A DNA stretch of 64,000 nucleotides from Entoloma clypeatum (GCA_963565915.1 OY751488.1:5239073-5303072); one strand, 5' to 3'. Numbered from the stretch's first letter, positions 10,873 through 22,118 are shown. Made by a program: numbers and translations. Notes: a model not told the origin generated them from the letters alone.

Positions 10873-11556
10873 GAATGCTACTTAAGGTGTGACTTCCTGT
10901 GTTCTTAAAATAGAAGTCTGTAAGCACATTGTAAGGTGATTCTAAGGCATCTCTAAGAATATAAGCAGTTGTGCAAGGGATTGAAATCATCATTGAATCA
11001 TATAAACTGTTGTTTCAAAGTCACAGAAGACAAGATCAAGAAGACCTCAAGTCAGACAAAATGAATGTATAAGAAACCATTGTTTTGAAGTTACAAAAGA
11101 CACATTCAAAGGACATTAAGTCACAAGAGTTGAATAAAAGGAATTTCTTATTTTTATTCTGAAGTGCTCATCTACTATGAGTTACAGTCCACAAAATCAT
11201 TAGTGAATTCTGAAGTGGGGCTAGGAGGCGGAGGCGGTTACACTGCAGTGGATCAGTCAGTTATTTATGACAAAGCATAGAGGGCGAAGAGGGAACTTGC
11301 CATCCTGTGAGTCTAGTGGGAGTCCTCAGAGGTCGTTGTTGGCTGTGGAGCATTTGTTGTTAGTGAGGGCATAAATGTGAGTGGCCATAGTGCTTACCAT
11401 TAAGATACAGTATTGTGGCAGGCAACTGTGCCATGGCAGCTGGCCATCCCCATTGTTACCATTTTGCAAACTCAGTGGGATGGGGCCACTTGTTGTTATG
11501 ATCATACGAGGGGTGGGCATAGACGTAACAGTTTGTTATGGGGATGAGCTTCCTTA
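10873..11556. other. intergenic, no gene seen
   Basis: AT-rich sequence with no coding signal. 10900-11150 resembles the 3' half of an unplaced LTR (short repeated CAAAGTCACAGAAGAC-like stretches). I could not assign it to a family. Confidence 0.4.
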
Positions 11557-11845
11557 TGTTATGATCATATTTTCACTTTTCACTTTATCTTATCTTACCT
11601 CAATCTTATCTTATCTACATCGTGTCGTACATGAGGACATCTTATCATTATTGCGCAGCATGATGCAGCCTCAAAGCAGCCTCATGGTATTTACATATAT
11701 AAGTAGGGTACTTTCACTTGTATTTGATAGCTTGTTCTCTTGAGATTCCTGCTGGGTCTCTTGGCAATACAGTTCTCTTATCACCTCTCCACTTCGTTCC
11801 TAAGTTTGGGCTCATGACGTCGTTTGATCTAGCATCGCCTCAACA
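11557..11845 (+). repeat. C-family LTR, probably solo
   Basis: Begins TGTTATGATCATATTTTCAC and ends CGCCTCAACA. It aligns throughout with the split 3' LTR of element C (48743-48829 plus 55354-55525), including the junction CAGCATGATGCAGCCTCA that shows C's sequence before copy B entered. Flanks (CCTTA versus GAAGA) do not match as a target duplication. Confidence 0.75.
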
Positions 11846-12350
11846 GAAGAACAAGCTCTTTCTACTCGCCTGCCCAAACACACACTTCCTACTCCATCAT
11901 CACTATTCTTGCCGTTTCGCACTTTTGCATTATAAGTCGCACTTTGTTATTACACACGGACCCTAGCATTAAGGGGGACCTCCCAGACTTCAGGGATAAG
12001 AAGAGAAACGCTCGGTGCACCCACTATAACTAGTGTTGCCGTTCGAGACACATAGGGAAACGTTGAGCCCGTCCCGTGTTGAGGTGACCAAAGGCCGACA
12101 CATCTAACCTTCAGGGAAGTTGCTGGTGCATGGGATGGTTTGGAAGAGAAGACCGTACATGTCTAGTTCGCAACAGGTGTTCCAATCCCCGACTCCTCGA
12201 CATCTCGATTTGACCAGTCCAGCGCGCGTAGGGGTATTGACCGCGTGGACTTCATCATTCCTAGATCTTCCTCCATTTGGGCATCCCAACTGCCTGGGTA
12301 GACAGATTGTTCTTTGGGTTTTCTTTTTAGATTTTTTTTTGCCTAAGCGT
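11846..12350. other. no feature recognised
   Basis: Unique-looking sequence with only short open frames, ending in a T-rich run just before a D-family LTR fragment. Nothing recognised. Confidence 0.4.
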
Positions 12351-12840
12351 TGATACGACCGCTGCGCAGCTGTGCGTGAAAATTCACTTTTCCCACAGTT
12401 TTGTCAATATAAGAATATAATGCTGGCCCCTTCACAAACATATTCTATTGGAACTGATGGTACTACTGGCTATTTAAGAGTGTCTAAATACCACTGGACC
12501 ACCTTTGGTCATGATCTTGGGAACAGTCACTTTGAGGGCTTAACCAAAACTTGACACAAAACACTTTATTTCTCAATGGATAAGACCATTGAGGGGACCA
12601 GTCATTAATAATGATATCCTATGACCTATCACCCTATCCAATCACTACTATTGACTATGGACAATCTGAGGGCTCGGGGGACTCATAATAATGAGCAGGA
12701 TGCCCAGCATTACAGTGTACGATGCGCGATCACAGATGCCGTGATGCCAATCCGTGTGACTTACCAGAAATAGACCAAACCCTGGAAACGGGTTCCCGGT
12801 CCGTGACTTGTTGACGAGTCTATGGTCGATGGGTCCAACT
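12351..12840 (+). repeat. D-family LTR fragment (5' half)
   Basis: Starts TGATACGACCGCTGCGCAGC and follows the first about 480 bp of the D LTR with many substitutions (ATTCTATTGGAACTGATGGT and AAGAGTGTCTAAATACCACT are shared). Homology fades near 12840. An old, truncated copy. Confidence 0.75.
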
Positions 12841-13515
12841 CGATCCCGTCAAATGAAGGAACCTGAGAGGCACAGAATGGGTTCCTGTCAGATCCTGTCA
12901 GAGCCGTTGGAATGAAATCAGAGAATCTCATAGGTTGCTCTTGTTTTCGACGATTTGTTCATCCACCATTTGCTCACGCTCAATATACTTATAATGTTTT
13001 GATGATATTCAACCTAATATAATATTTGGTGAACATCTGCCACACTTTGAACAACATCGGCCATGCCTTCCGTCCACCAACCCTGTTGTTCGGCTTTGGT
13101 GTCCAATAAAGCTCAACCCCTCCCGCTCATCCATCAGAAGATGAAGTTAAGGTTTTTCAAGTTCCTCATTCTAATTCTTTCCTGAACATCCGCCTCTCAT
13201 GTTCAATGCTCTTCTGCAATTTGTTGTGAAGGAGGGCCGAGGCATTGGAATTTTTTCAGTGAATGTTGTCCCAAGTGCGATTTACTGCTCGTCTTAAGGC
13301 CGAATTCCTCATTTCCCTCACCTCAGCATTTAATTTATGTCCCGTCCAACTCCCCGTCCCATCCAAGGCCCCCAAGGAGCCCAACCAACATTCATGATCA
13401 TCAAAGTCAGTGCTGAGGACTGCGCACAGCTAGGTTGATGTGGCCTCTTGTTTTTGTTTCTTATTTCTGATACAATAGGTCTCTCTAGACACACGAAACA
13501 CAGACCAGGCCAAGG
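12841..13515. other. no gene seen
   Basis: No convincing coding frame or repeat. It forms the 5' flank of the small gene beginning at 13516. Confidence 0.4.
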
Positions 13516-14032
13516 ATGAATTCGAAATTGGAGACACCGATAGTATGTACTCGAACATTCCCAACTTATGTGACACCCTTAACCGCCGGGTCTTTGACAG
13601 CATTCTCATACCTCCACCCTGTGGTTGATCAATCAGAAACTTGTCAAGTCCTTTGTCGATACGACGAACTACTCTTCCCCCGATGCCTTCAACCCATCTA
13701 CCAAAACCAACAGTTTCTTGACACACACATTTTTCAGATCATCCATGAATTCAACTCAACCTGCGGCATCTATCCCTGCACATTTGAGGCAGCTGTCAAC
13801 TGCGCCACAACATGTAATGCCTGCCTCCACGTCTTTTCTCCCGAAGGACACAACACGCATCTCAATCCCATTCTAGCTGGTGATTCTATCGTATGGAAGT
13901 GTCGGAATTCTCTTTCTACCACTCTAGGTTAGTCTTTTTTTTAGAGTGTTCGCACTGTTTTCTAACCAGGGTCTGTGATTCCAGTTCTTCCACGAGTTCT
14001 CTGCCCGCCCACTGAAAAGATGATGTTCACGC
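13516..14032 (+). pseudogene. unknown gene, 5' part, split by element D
   Basis: Exon 1 runs from ATG 13516 (MNSKLETPIV) to 13927. A 42 bp intron (13928-13969, GTTAGT...CTAACCAG) follows, and exon 2 begins GSVIPVLPRV and reads into the left edge of D. If D and one copy of its ACGC target duplication are removed, exon 2 continues in frame at 28313. The protein has paired cysteines (CGIYPC, CATTCNAC, later CPGCELRC), hinting at metal binding. I do not recognise the family. A short fungal gene disrupted by a recent insertion, or cargo of an older element. Confidence 0.5.
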
Positions 14033-15226
14033 TGATACGACCGTCGCGCGGCTACAGCCAAATTTGCGAAATTCCCACGGTTTTGTCAATGAAAGAACAT
14101 TATATCGGCTCCGTTAAACATTATTCTATTGGAACTGATGGTACAACTGGCTACCTAAGAGTGTCTAAATACCACTGAACCACCTTTGGTCATGATCATA
14201 GGAACAGTCACATTCTGAGGGCTTAACTATAGGCTTGACACAAACTTTCTATTCTCACTGGATAAGACCAGTGAGGGAGGCAGTAATAATATTTCTTTGA
14301 CCTATCACCCTATCCAATATACAACACTATGGTCTATGGACACTACAGAGACCCGGGGGACTTATAATCAAGCAATAATGCCCAGCATCACGAAATGCGA
14401 TGCGCGATCACTGATGCCGTAATGCCAAATGCGTAACTTACCCGAAATAGAACGACCCTTGGAAACGGGATCGTTGATGGCTGCCGAGGCACCAAGTTGG
14501 TACCCAAGGGCCCAAACCCTTGATTCATGGAAACCGGACCCTTGATCGACTCCATCAATATTGATGCGATGCTCTGGAATGCTCGCGAAACAACGCGCCC
14601 TTGTCGCTCCACTCCTTTAGGGTCCGTAACCCTCTCGACGCATGGAAAAACATCAGATATGGTCCCTGGTGACCCTTTCACATGCTCGCAATGGACAATA
14701 TACCGCGGACCGATTTGATTTTACCTTTTACTTATGATAAACTTTATTTATTCTAAATTGCCGTCTCATGTATAAAAACCTCTCGATATTGTCATGTACT
14801 GTAGAATTAGGCTGGGTCTTCCCCCAGATCATAACGTAGCTCTCTCCTCTGTGTGTTTGAGTGCACTGTGGTTGTCTAAAGTCTCATATTGAACCAGTTG
14901 ATTGTTGGAGCCTGAGTGCTCACCTGTTGCCTTGTTGAAACCTTGATTGTTGCCTGTTGGATCGAAAGGGACTCTGTGGACCTTGAGATCAAAACCGATT
15001 CCTTAAAAAGCTCTTTATTGAATCACATACCCGGATTTCAACGCGTGTTTGCGAGTTGAATTTCACACCCCAGACAAACCCCCCCGAACCTCACCGAAAC
15101 AAAGGGATTTCGTCCCGCCCACCTAGAACTTATTGAAGGGTTGTGTTGGTGATTGGTTAGAGGTGTTTTTCGGGCACTCACTCAGTGTTCGACACATTTC
15201 TCCGTCCATTCAGAACCATCTTCTCA
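14033..15226 (+). repeat. 5' LTR of element D
   Basis: TGATACGACCG...ATCTTCTCA. A TATAAAAACC box near 14774 precedes the likely start site. Short open frames inside (for example minus-strand 14388-14681) recur in the 3' LTR and are not considered genes. Confidence 0.93.
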
Positions 15227-15228
15227 TC

Positions 15229-15246
15229 TGGAGCCCACCGCGAGGG
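15229..15246 (+). promoter_or_regulatory. primer binding site of element D
   Basis: TGGAGCCCACCGCGAGGG starts two bases after the 5' LTR. TGG matches a tRNA CCA end, and the next A implies U at the discriminator position. The donor tRNA was not identified. No self-complementary stretch was found in the LTR, unlike A, B and G. Confidence 0.55.
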
Positions 15247-15571
15247 GTGGTTTCAGTAGTTCGGACCCGTTTGCCTGCCGATTTCCTTCGTGGAAGTCAT
15301 ACCCCACCCTGACCCATAAATCGCGCTTCGGCGTTTGAGACGCAAAGTGTCTTCGGTTGATAACTCGACCGTAACTTCTCGCCTGAAAGCAAAGGACGCG
15401 GAACCTTATAACCCCGAAGAATCCCCCAGATTCCTAGGAAGGAAACGCACCTTTGAAGAATCCGCGGAATATCCAACCAATTTGCTGAACAAAGACCTTG
15501 TTCGACACCGAATACCCAGAAACCCTTCACGTCCATCCCGTGGACTTAATCTGAAACGTGCAGCTCAACGA

Positions 15572-17290
15572 ATGACCAAAAGTGGTCCCATTGACAGCCC
15601 GAATAACCCCTTTGCACCCGAACTGGCACCCAAGAAACGTGGTGAAAGTTCAAAACAGAAATATACCTTGAAGCCCGCGCATTTTACGCCGGCATCTGAA
15701 ACCCCGAAACTAGACCTAGAAAAGAAACCTGATTCAGATACAATGTCATCGGAATCACGCAAGAGAGGAATGCCTAACAGACGCGACAACAAAGCGCCGT
15801 CCTATGACAAGGCTCGGCCCGAGGAGTTGCTCCGTTACATTGAGGATGTTGAGAAAGAAATGGAACGAGCTGGAGTCAATGGCGACCAAGACCACAAAGA
15901 CTGGTTGAGGTATTACGCTGATCAACGAAGCTCAGATGAATGGACGGTCTTGGAGGCTTACCCGATTGGTAACTCCTACGACGAGTTCAAAGAGGAACTC
16001 GTTAGCCACTACCCCGAAGCAACCGATAGTATTGAGGGCTCGGTCGCGCGTCTAGACAAGCTGTGTGCTAAGTCGAAACCGCTAACGACTGAGAACCTAT
16101 CAGCTATGTTAGAATTTATCAGAGGCTTCAAATATGAAGGACGAAAGCTCGTAAGCGGTGGCTGCATTTCGAACCGAGAAATAGTTACAAAGTTTTTGAG
16201 CTGTCTCGACCCCGAACTGAAGAGGACTGTGGTTTGGCAGGTCTCCCAACTGTCTTTGAAAGGAGTCAGTTCGTCGTCTGGAAAAGAACGAGAGAAGACG
16301 CCACGTCATCATACAGACCCGATCGAATTCGAGACTCTGCTTAAGGTTTTGGAGGGCTTGGTACGATCAGCCGAAAGTTACAATACGATCACGGCCAGTA
16401 GTACCTCCGGAACCTCAGTCAGTACTACAGGAACGACGGCTAGGCCCCCTACTAGAACTCAGCATATGATTTTACAAAGGCCCATTGAAGGACCTACCCT
16501 GCTGAGTCCGAACGACCGCATGGTACAACTTCTTGAGGACTTGAACGAGTCGATGGCAAAGAACACCGACGTTCTTGTCAACATGTCTAAGGAAAGCACT
16601 CAGCGACATGGGGAAACCACCAAGTCGATCGAAACTGTCCATACCTTGTTGAATACGTGGCATAAGGACGGTGACCGCCCTGAGAGACCTGGTAATCAGT
16701 CGTACCAAGGATCGTCGAACCGATCGTCTGGACGACGAGACCAATGCCATTACTGTTGGGGTCCTGGACATTATATCGCCCATTGTGAATTCCTCGCCGC
16801 TGACGTTGCTGAAGGCAAAGTCCACACTCTGGACAATGGAACAAAAGTTGATTTCAAGACTGTGCCGAAGGAACCCTCTAACCTGTCACCCAAAGACCGG
16901 GTAGACCATCAGTGGAGGAACCGTAAACAGTTCTTCGTTGAGGATCTTCCGGAGGACGGAATCATTGACTTGATTCCGAATGGCCTAGTTACACTTCAGA
17001 CCAATCGAAACACCCGCGATAAAAGAGATGAACTTATCGCGGACCTGCAGGAAAAGAATCGACGCGCTACTGAGGAGCGAGATATGTGGAAAGCAATAAC
17101 GGCTCCCAGGCAATCGAACATGTCGGCGCCAGTTGCCCCGCAAGCATCCCAGAACGTATCAACTGTCGCACCTGCACAAACATCGATGGATCCGAAATCT
17201 ATGGAATTTATGAGCATGTTGGCGAAGATGATGAGCCTCTCGACTACGAACCAAGAAGGCGTCGAGAAGGGTTTCCCCAGAGCTCAATGA
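15572..17290 (+). CDS. gag of element D
   Basis: Capsid/nucleocapsid protein. The frame is open from about 15320 to the TGA at 17288-17290; the first in-frame ATG is 15572, with a second at 15743. Sequence upstream of 15572 looks coding (EPYNPEESPRFLGRKRTFEE), so a spliced or non-AUG start is possible. A basic, Pro/Ser-rich N-terminus leads into a capsid-like domain (about 15830-16400; LLRYIEDVEKEMERAGV, WTVLEAYPIGNSYDEFKEEL). One zinc knuckle, CHYCWGPGHYIAHC, starts at 16745. Just before the stop is GGGTTTC in slippery register. The stop overlaps an ATG as ATGA. Confidence 0.85.
   Translation: MTKSGPIDSPNNPFAPELAPKKRGESSKQKYTLKPAHFTPASETPKLDLEKKPDSDTMSSESRKRGMPNRRDNKAPSYDKARPEELLRYIEDVEKEMERAGVNGDQDHKDWLRYYADQRSSDEWTVLEAYPIGNSYDEFKEELVSHYPEATDSIEGSVARLDKLCAKSKPLTTENLSAMLEFIRGFKYEGRKLVSGGCISNREIVTKFLSCLDPELKRTVVWQVSQLSLKGVSSSSGKEREKTPRHHTDPIEFETLLKVLEGLVRSAESYNTITASSTSGTSVSTTGTTARPPTRTQHMILQRPIEGPTLLSPNDRMVQLLEDLNESMAKNTDVLVNMSKESTQRHGETTKSIETVHTLLNTWHKDGDRPERPGNQSYQGSSNRSSGRRDQCHYCWGPGHYIAHCEFLAADVAEGKVHTLDNGTKVDFKTVPKEPSNLSPKDRVDHQWRNRKQFFVEDLPEDGIIDLIPNGLVTLQTNRNTRDKRDELIADLQEKNRRATEERDMWKAITAPRQSNMSAPVAPQASQNVSTVAPAQTSMDPKSMEFMSMLAKMMSLSTTNQEGVEKGFPRAQ
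17269..17275 (+). promoter_or_regulatory. -1 slippery heptamer, gag to protease
   Basis: GGGTTTC, read in gag as G GGT TTC, fits X-XXY-YYZ. A -1 slip continues as GGG TTT CCC into the protease frame (GFPQSSMIATRAQ). The gag stop is 13 nt downstream. A 7 bp stem with one G-U pair (GCGACTC at 17293 with GAGTTGC) is possible, but 17 nt away. An alternative is reinitiation at the ATGA overlap (17287-17290). Confidence 0.6.
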
Positions 17291-18456
17291 TTGCGACTCG
17301 TGCTCAAAAGCGAAAAGAGCCGACGGAGTTGCATGAGAGCGGAGATGATCGTGGATATACAGAGAACTTAGAAGAAACAAATAAAGATACCCGGAACTCG
17401 ATACCCAAGAAGAAACTGGACAGAACCGTTGAGGAATCAAAGGAACCCGATGATTCAGAACATGACTTGCCATTCAGGAATGTACCGGAGCTTGAAACGG
17501 TACCTTCCAATATACCTGGCAAAGATATCCGCGGAACACGAATGGAACCGGGGAAGCACGTACCAGTCTATAAAACTCGTGCACCGGTAGAGGACCTGGA
17601 ACTTGATGACCTGCTGGATCGCATCTTGAAAGCGGATGTAACGGTCAAACTAGGAACCCTGTTGAAGTCAGTAAAAGGCACGAGAGTGACCTTACGAAAA
17701 CTACTGACCAGTAAACGAGTACCCATCAAACCGAAAATGGTCGCTCAGATTGAATCAATGAGTGATGAAGCGTTGAAGTATTGGGAGACCTATGCCCGAA
17801 CGAATGACTTAGACGATCTACTGGACGTGAAAGACCTGTCAGCCGCCTCGTATACGGTTCTATGCGATGCAAGTCAAGGCTTACCAAAAGGGTCCGTAGT
17901 CGTCTCGGATCCTGTTGTCCAATACTTGAACACCTTGTCCACGAATGAGAAGCCGAAACCAGTCTTTGTCGCACAGGAATCGTGCGCGTTGAGGACTGTT
18001 TTCCCCTTGATAAATGACAAGACCCATGAAGAAAGCGTCTTGGACCAAGGGTCTCAGATCGTGTCCATCTCGAAGGCAATTGCCAAAGGATTGGGACTCA
18101 CCTGGGATCCGGAAATCTTGATCCATATGCAAGGCGCCAACGGACAGTTCGAAAAGTCCCTGGGTTTAGCTAAGAACGTGCCATTTAAGTTCGGAAAGCT
18201 CGCAGTCTACCTGCAAATGCACGTTTTCACCGAGCCTCCCTACAAGGTACTTCTCGGACGACCTTTTGACGCCGTTACACGGAGTACCTACAAGAACGAT
18301 GAACACGGAGGACAAATGCTTATTCTAAAATGTCCCCTCACAAATGATGAAATTAAAGTCGAAACCTACGAACGAGGCAGAACGCCGAGTGATTCTAAGA
18401 CTGGAAAGCAGGGTTTTCGCAACTCGATGATCTGGTGGAAAGCCGGGGAGTGTTAG
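17287..18456 (+). CDS. protease-like protein of element D
   Basis: Frame +1 ORF between gag and RT; as a frameshift product it begins at 17269, by reinitiation at ATG 17287 (MIATRAQKRK). The N-terminal 200 residues are charged and probably disordered. The C-terminal part is a retropepsin-like fold: active-site region VLDQGSQIVSI (D-Q-G-S at 18043-18054), then MQGANGQFEKSLGLA and the late motif VLLGRPFDAV. The catalytic triplet is DQG where most retropepsins have DSG or DTG; Asp and Gly are kept. It ends at TAG 18454-18456, overlapping the RT frame, and a second slippery heptamer lies at 18411. Confidence 0.75.
   Translation: MIATRAQKRKEPTELHESGDDRGYTENLEETNKDTRNSIPKKKLDRTVEESKEPDDSEHDLPFRNVPELETVPSNIPGKDIRGTRMEPGKHVPVYKTRAPVEDLELDDLLDRILKADVTVKLGTLLKSVKGTRVTLRKLLTSKRVPIKPKMVAQIESMSDEALKYWETYARTNDLDDLLDVKDLSAASYTVLCDASQGLPKGSVVVSDPVVQYLNTLSTNEKPKPVFVAQESCALRTVFPLINDKTHEESVLDQGSQIVSISKAIAKGLGLTWDPEILIHMQGANGQFEKSLGLAKNVPFKFGKLAVYLQMHVFTEPPYKVLLGRPFDAVTRSTYKNDEHGGQMLILKCPLTNDEIKVETYERGRTPSDSKTGKQGFRNSMIWWKAGEC
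18411..18417 (+). promoter_or_regulatory. -1 slippery heptamer, protease to RT
   Basis: GGGTTTT, read as G GGT TTT in the protease frame (cag ggt ttt cgc). After a -1 slip it reads GGG TTT TCG CAA into the RT frame, which is open from 18399. GGGUUUU is the heptamer of barley yellow dwarf virus. A 6 bp stem AGCCGG/CCGGCT (18441-18446 with 18467-18472) lies 23 nt downstream, further than usual. Confidence 0.65.
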
Positions 18457-21400
18457 CAACCTTGATCCGGCTCAATAAAGATCACGAACCGGAAATTATC
18501 GCCTATAAGCCTTATGAATCAAAGGCAACTACCTTGAACACGGAACGAGAAGTTTTCGCTGGCAAGAAATATAAGCCAGTCGACCAGAAAATTAGACCAG
18601 TAAAGGGAACTTTACCGGAGGAATTCAGAATCGTACGAGATATTAAGGGTGACCCCTTAGCGGATATGCCGAAGCTTGACCCAAATCCGCCAGACTTCGC
18701 ACCCACAGGGCGATATACCCTAGAACGCAAAGAACACATGGGCCGTGTTCATGATCAGGAGTTCTTGTGGCCGGAAGAAATGAGGGCAATACACCACCTT
18801 TTGATGTTGCAGAATGAGGCTTTCGCGTGGACCGACGTTGAGCGAGGAAGTTTCCGTGAGGACTTCTTCCCACCAATAAAAATCCCAGTTGTCCCGCATC
18901 AGCCCTGGGTATTGAAAAATATACCGATACCACCTGGAATAAAAGACGAAGTATGTAGGATCATTAAGTCAAAGATGGACGCGGGGGTATACGAACCTTC
19001 CAACTCCTCTTATCGATCACGATGGTTCTGTGTGCTAAAGAAAGATGGAAAGAGTTTAAGGATCGTACATAGCCTAGAACCGTTGAATGAGGTTACCATA
19101 GCTCATTCTGGTCTTCCGCCCGCTACTGAAGAGTTGGCGGAGGGCTTCGCTGGACGAGCTTGTGGAGGGATGTTTGACCTCTACGTCGGCTATGATGAAC
19201 GAAAGCTTCACCCCGAATCGCGAGACCTGACAACGTTTCAAACGCCATTTGGAGCGAAAAGGCTTGTAACCTTACCTATGGGCTGGACAAACGCAGTTCC
19301 TGTATTCCACAATGACGTGTCTCACATCTTGAAAGATGAGACCCCCCATGTCACTAACCCATATATTGACGATGTCGGAGTCAAAGGACCTAAGACTAGG
19401 TACGAACTGCCCGACGGAACCTATGAAACAATTCCTGAGAACCCAGGAATACGCCGTTTCGTATGGGAACACTTGCAGAATGTCAACCGTGTCCTTCAAA
19501 GAGTGAAGTACTGCGGCGGAACGTTCTCTGGATATAAATCAGTAGTCTGTGCACCTGAAATCGTCGTGGTAGGACACAGATGTACGTATGAGGGCCGAAA
19601 GCCCGAGTACGACAAGTTCAAGTCGATAATGAACTGGGGACCCTGTAAAGACGTCAGTAATGTCCGTGGGTTCCTAGGAACATGTGGTACCTGCCGTGTC
19701 TTCATTAAAAATTTCGCGAAGTTATCTAGACCTTTGAACGATCTATTAAAGGCAAATGTACCCTTTGAATGGGGACCGGCACAAGAAAAATCAATGAAAG
19801 ATCTGAAAGATGCACTAATCAACTGCCCAGCGATCAAGCCGCTAGATTATACAAGCGACGCACCTGTAATCCTCGGGGTAGACACCTCTTGGAAGGCGGT
19901 CGGTTTTTGGATCTGTCAGGAGGACCCAGAAAATAAGCGGAAGTGATACTTCGCGAGATTCGGCTCAATTACCTTGAACGATCGCGAAGCCCGCTACTCT
20001 CAACCGAAACGAGAGTTGTTTGGCCTATTCAGAGCACTCGAAGCCGCGAAATACTGGCTTCTGGGATGTCGAAACTTGATTGTAGAAACTGACGCGAAAT
20101 ACATAAAAGGAATGTTATCGAATCCCAGCATGGGACCTAATGCCGCAATTATGAGATGGATTGATTACATTCTCATGTATCACTTTACCTTGAGACACAT
20201 ACCCGGCAAAACCTTTGCCGCGGATGGGCTCTCTCGCCGAGATGCACAACCTGGTGATGACGAGTATCCACCAGACAAAGACTGGGTTGATGAACCCGAA
20301 GGATCTTTAAAATTTGAATACCCGGACTTAGAAAATGAGGTACCGAATGCAGAGGATGACTCTCCGCTTGAGTTTGAAGATTTCAAGGACGAGATTGATA
20401 CTCGTGGAGGATATCAAATATCTGTAGAAGAAGTACGGTCATTTATGAGCAACGTGTTGGAAGACACATTTCTTACCAAGGGAGAGATGGACCGCCTCGA
20501 ACCTGCAGATACTGACATCGACTGGGAGCGTTTCGGACTTAACGAAAAATCTAATGAAACGGTTTACTTCATGAGTCCCGCGGTGTTACCAGACATCTCT
20601 CTAAAGATGGATGACGAAACGCGTGAACCATATGAAGAGTCTAGGCGTACTGAAACGGCGAAGACTCAAGACACTCAACTTGCTAAGATCAAGCAGTGGC
20701 TCGTTGACCCGCACGCTCGACCGCCAGACCTTAGTCAAAACGAGTTCGAAAATTTTGTGAGGCGAGCCAAGCAGTTCTATCTAGATGAAAATGAGAAGCT
20801 GTTTCGATGCTCTCCAGACGGAAAATTGAAGGTCGTGGTAGAAAAGCCTCACCGAATGTATATCTTAAGATCACTACATGACCATCTCGGACATAAAGGG
20901 TTTTTCGCTACCAAAGAATTCGTTAGTGAACGATTTTGGTGGCCAGAACTTGAACGGGACGTACACTGGTATGTTAAGACGTGCCATGTATGCCAACAAC
21001 GGCAGAAGACTCTGTTACGAATCCCACCCATGTTGACCCATACACCGGGACTATTCCAAGTCGTCCACGTCGACGTAATGCATATGACACCGGCGTCCAA
21101 TGGTTGCAGATACATAGTTCATGGCCGTTGCGCCCTTTCTAGTTGGATGGAGGGCCGCCCGCTAAGAAACGAGAACGCTAGATCGATAGGACAATGGTTA
21201 TTCGAAGATATTATCTGTCGATGGGGATGCATCGTACAGATAGTTACCGATAATGGAGGCCCGTTTAAGAAAGCAGTGGCCTGGCTTGAAGAGAAGTACG
21301 GAATTAAAGGGATACAGATATCAGCCTATAATTCGCGTGCAAATGGAAAAATTGAAAGACCTCACTGGGATGTAAGGCAAGCGCTCTGGAAAGCATGCGC

Positions 21401-22118
21401 CGGAGAAGTACACAAGTGGTACTGGTACTTCGTCTTGGTAATGTGGGCCGACCGGATAACGGTTAGAAAAAGATTGGGTTGTTCGCCCTACTTTATTACG
21501 ACCGGATCGCACCCTACCTTGCCGTTAGATGTTGTAGAAGCGACCTGGTTGGTGGACTTACCAAACGGGAAGCTTTCTACCACTGAATTAATCGGTTACC
21601 GTGCGAGAGCACTCGCTAAACACAAGGACCACATAGATAACATTAGACGAAAGGTCTCTGCACAGAAATTAGAGAACTTACGTCGTTATGAACGAGATCA
21701 CCACTACAAAATTAAGGCCTATGACTTTAAGCCGGGAGCTCTCGTACTAGTCCGAAACACCGCTGTGGAAATGAGTTTGGACCGGAAAATGAAGCCCAGA
21801 TACCTGGGACCTATGGTTGTCGTAATGCGAAACAAAGGAGGAGCGTATATTGTCGCCGAACTTGACGGTTCGGTCTGGCACGAAAAGATTGGGGCCTTTA
21901 GACTCGTTCCATACTTTGCACGACATGAAATAGAATTACCTGGAGGAATTGAAGACTTCGTCGATGTTGCTAAGAAAACCTTGGATGAGTTGAGAGAGTC
22001 TGGTGAGACAGGAAAGTCTCAGCCGGACATCTGGTTTGAGAACGTTGCACATGTTCCACTAGACAATACTGAAGCTCACATAGACGATGGCCTAGACTTG
22101 GGTAACGAGGCGGATTGA
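18411..22118 (+). pseudogene. RT-RNase H-integrase of element D, one nonsense codon
   Basis: RT has FDLYVGYDERKL, TLPMGWTNAVPVFHNDV and YIDD (19362-19373). RNase H follows (GVDTSWKAVGFW, SQPKRELFGLF, ETDAKYIKGM, HIPGKTFAADGLSR). TGA at 19944-19946 falls inside RNase H where Trp is expected (KRK-stop-YFARFGSITL); the frame is otherwise open to 22118. Integrase: HHCC domain (HLGHKGFF...CHVCQQRQ), catalytic Asp in HVDVMHM, Asp in VTDNGGPF, Glu in NGKIERPHWD; the D-D-E is complete. The C-terminus has a YLGPMVVV module but no chromodomain. With identical LTRs, the single stop is either very recent or tolerated. Confidence 0.88.

Noticed and set aside
11493..11530. TGTTATGATCATACG...GTAACA mini-repeat just left of a C-family LTR
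   Set aside because: Only 14 bases match the LTR start; too short to call an element end.
14388..14681. 97-codon minus-strand frame inside the D LTR (also 27470-27763)
   Set aside because: Lies wholly within LTR sequence; the identical copy in the other LTR reflects LTR identity, not coding. The diverged LTR at 12351 does not clearly keep it.
15153..15338. Short plus-strand frame spanning the D LTR end
   Set aside because: Crosses the LTR edge and the primer site and ends before gag; no support as a leader peptide.
18435..18456. Independent start of the RT frame at GTG 18435
   Set aside because: No ATG, and the frame is continuous with an in-register -1 slippery site upstream; fusion is simpler.
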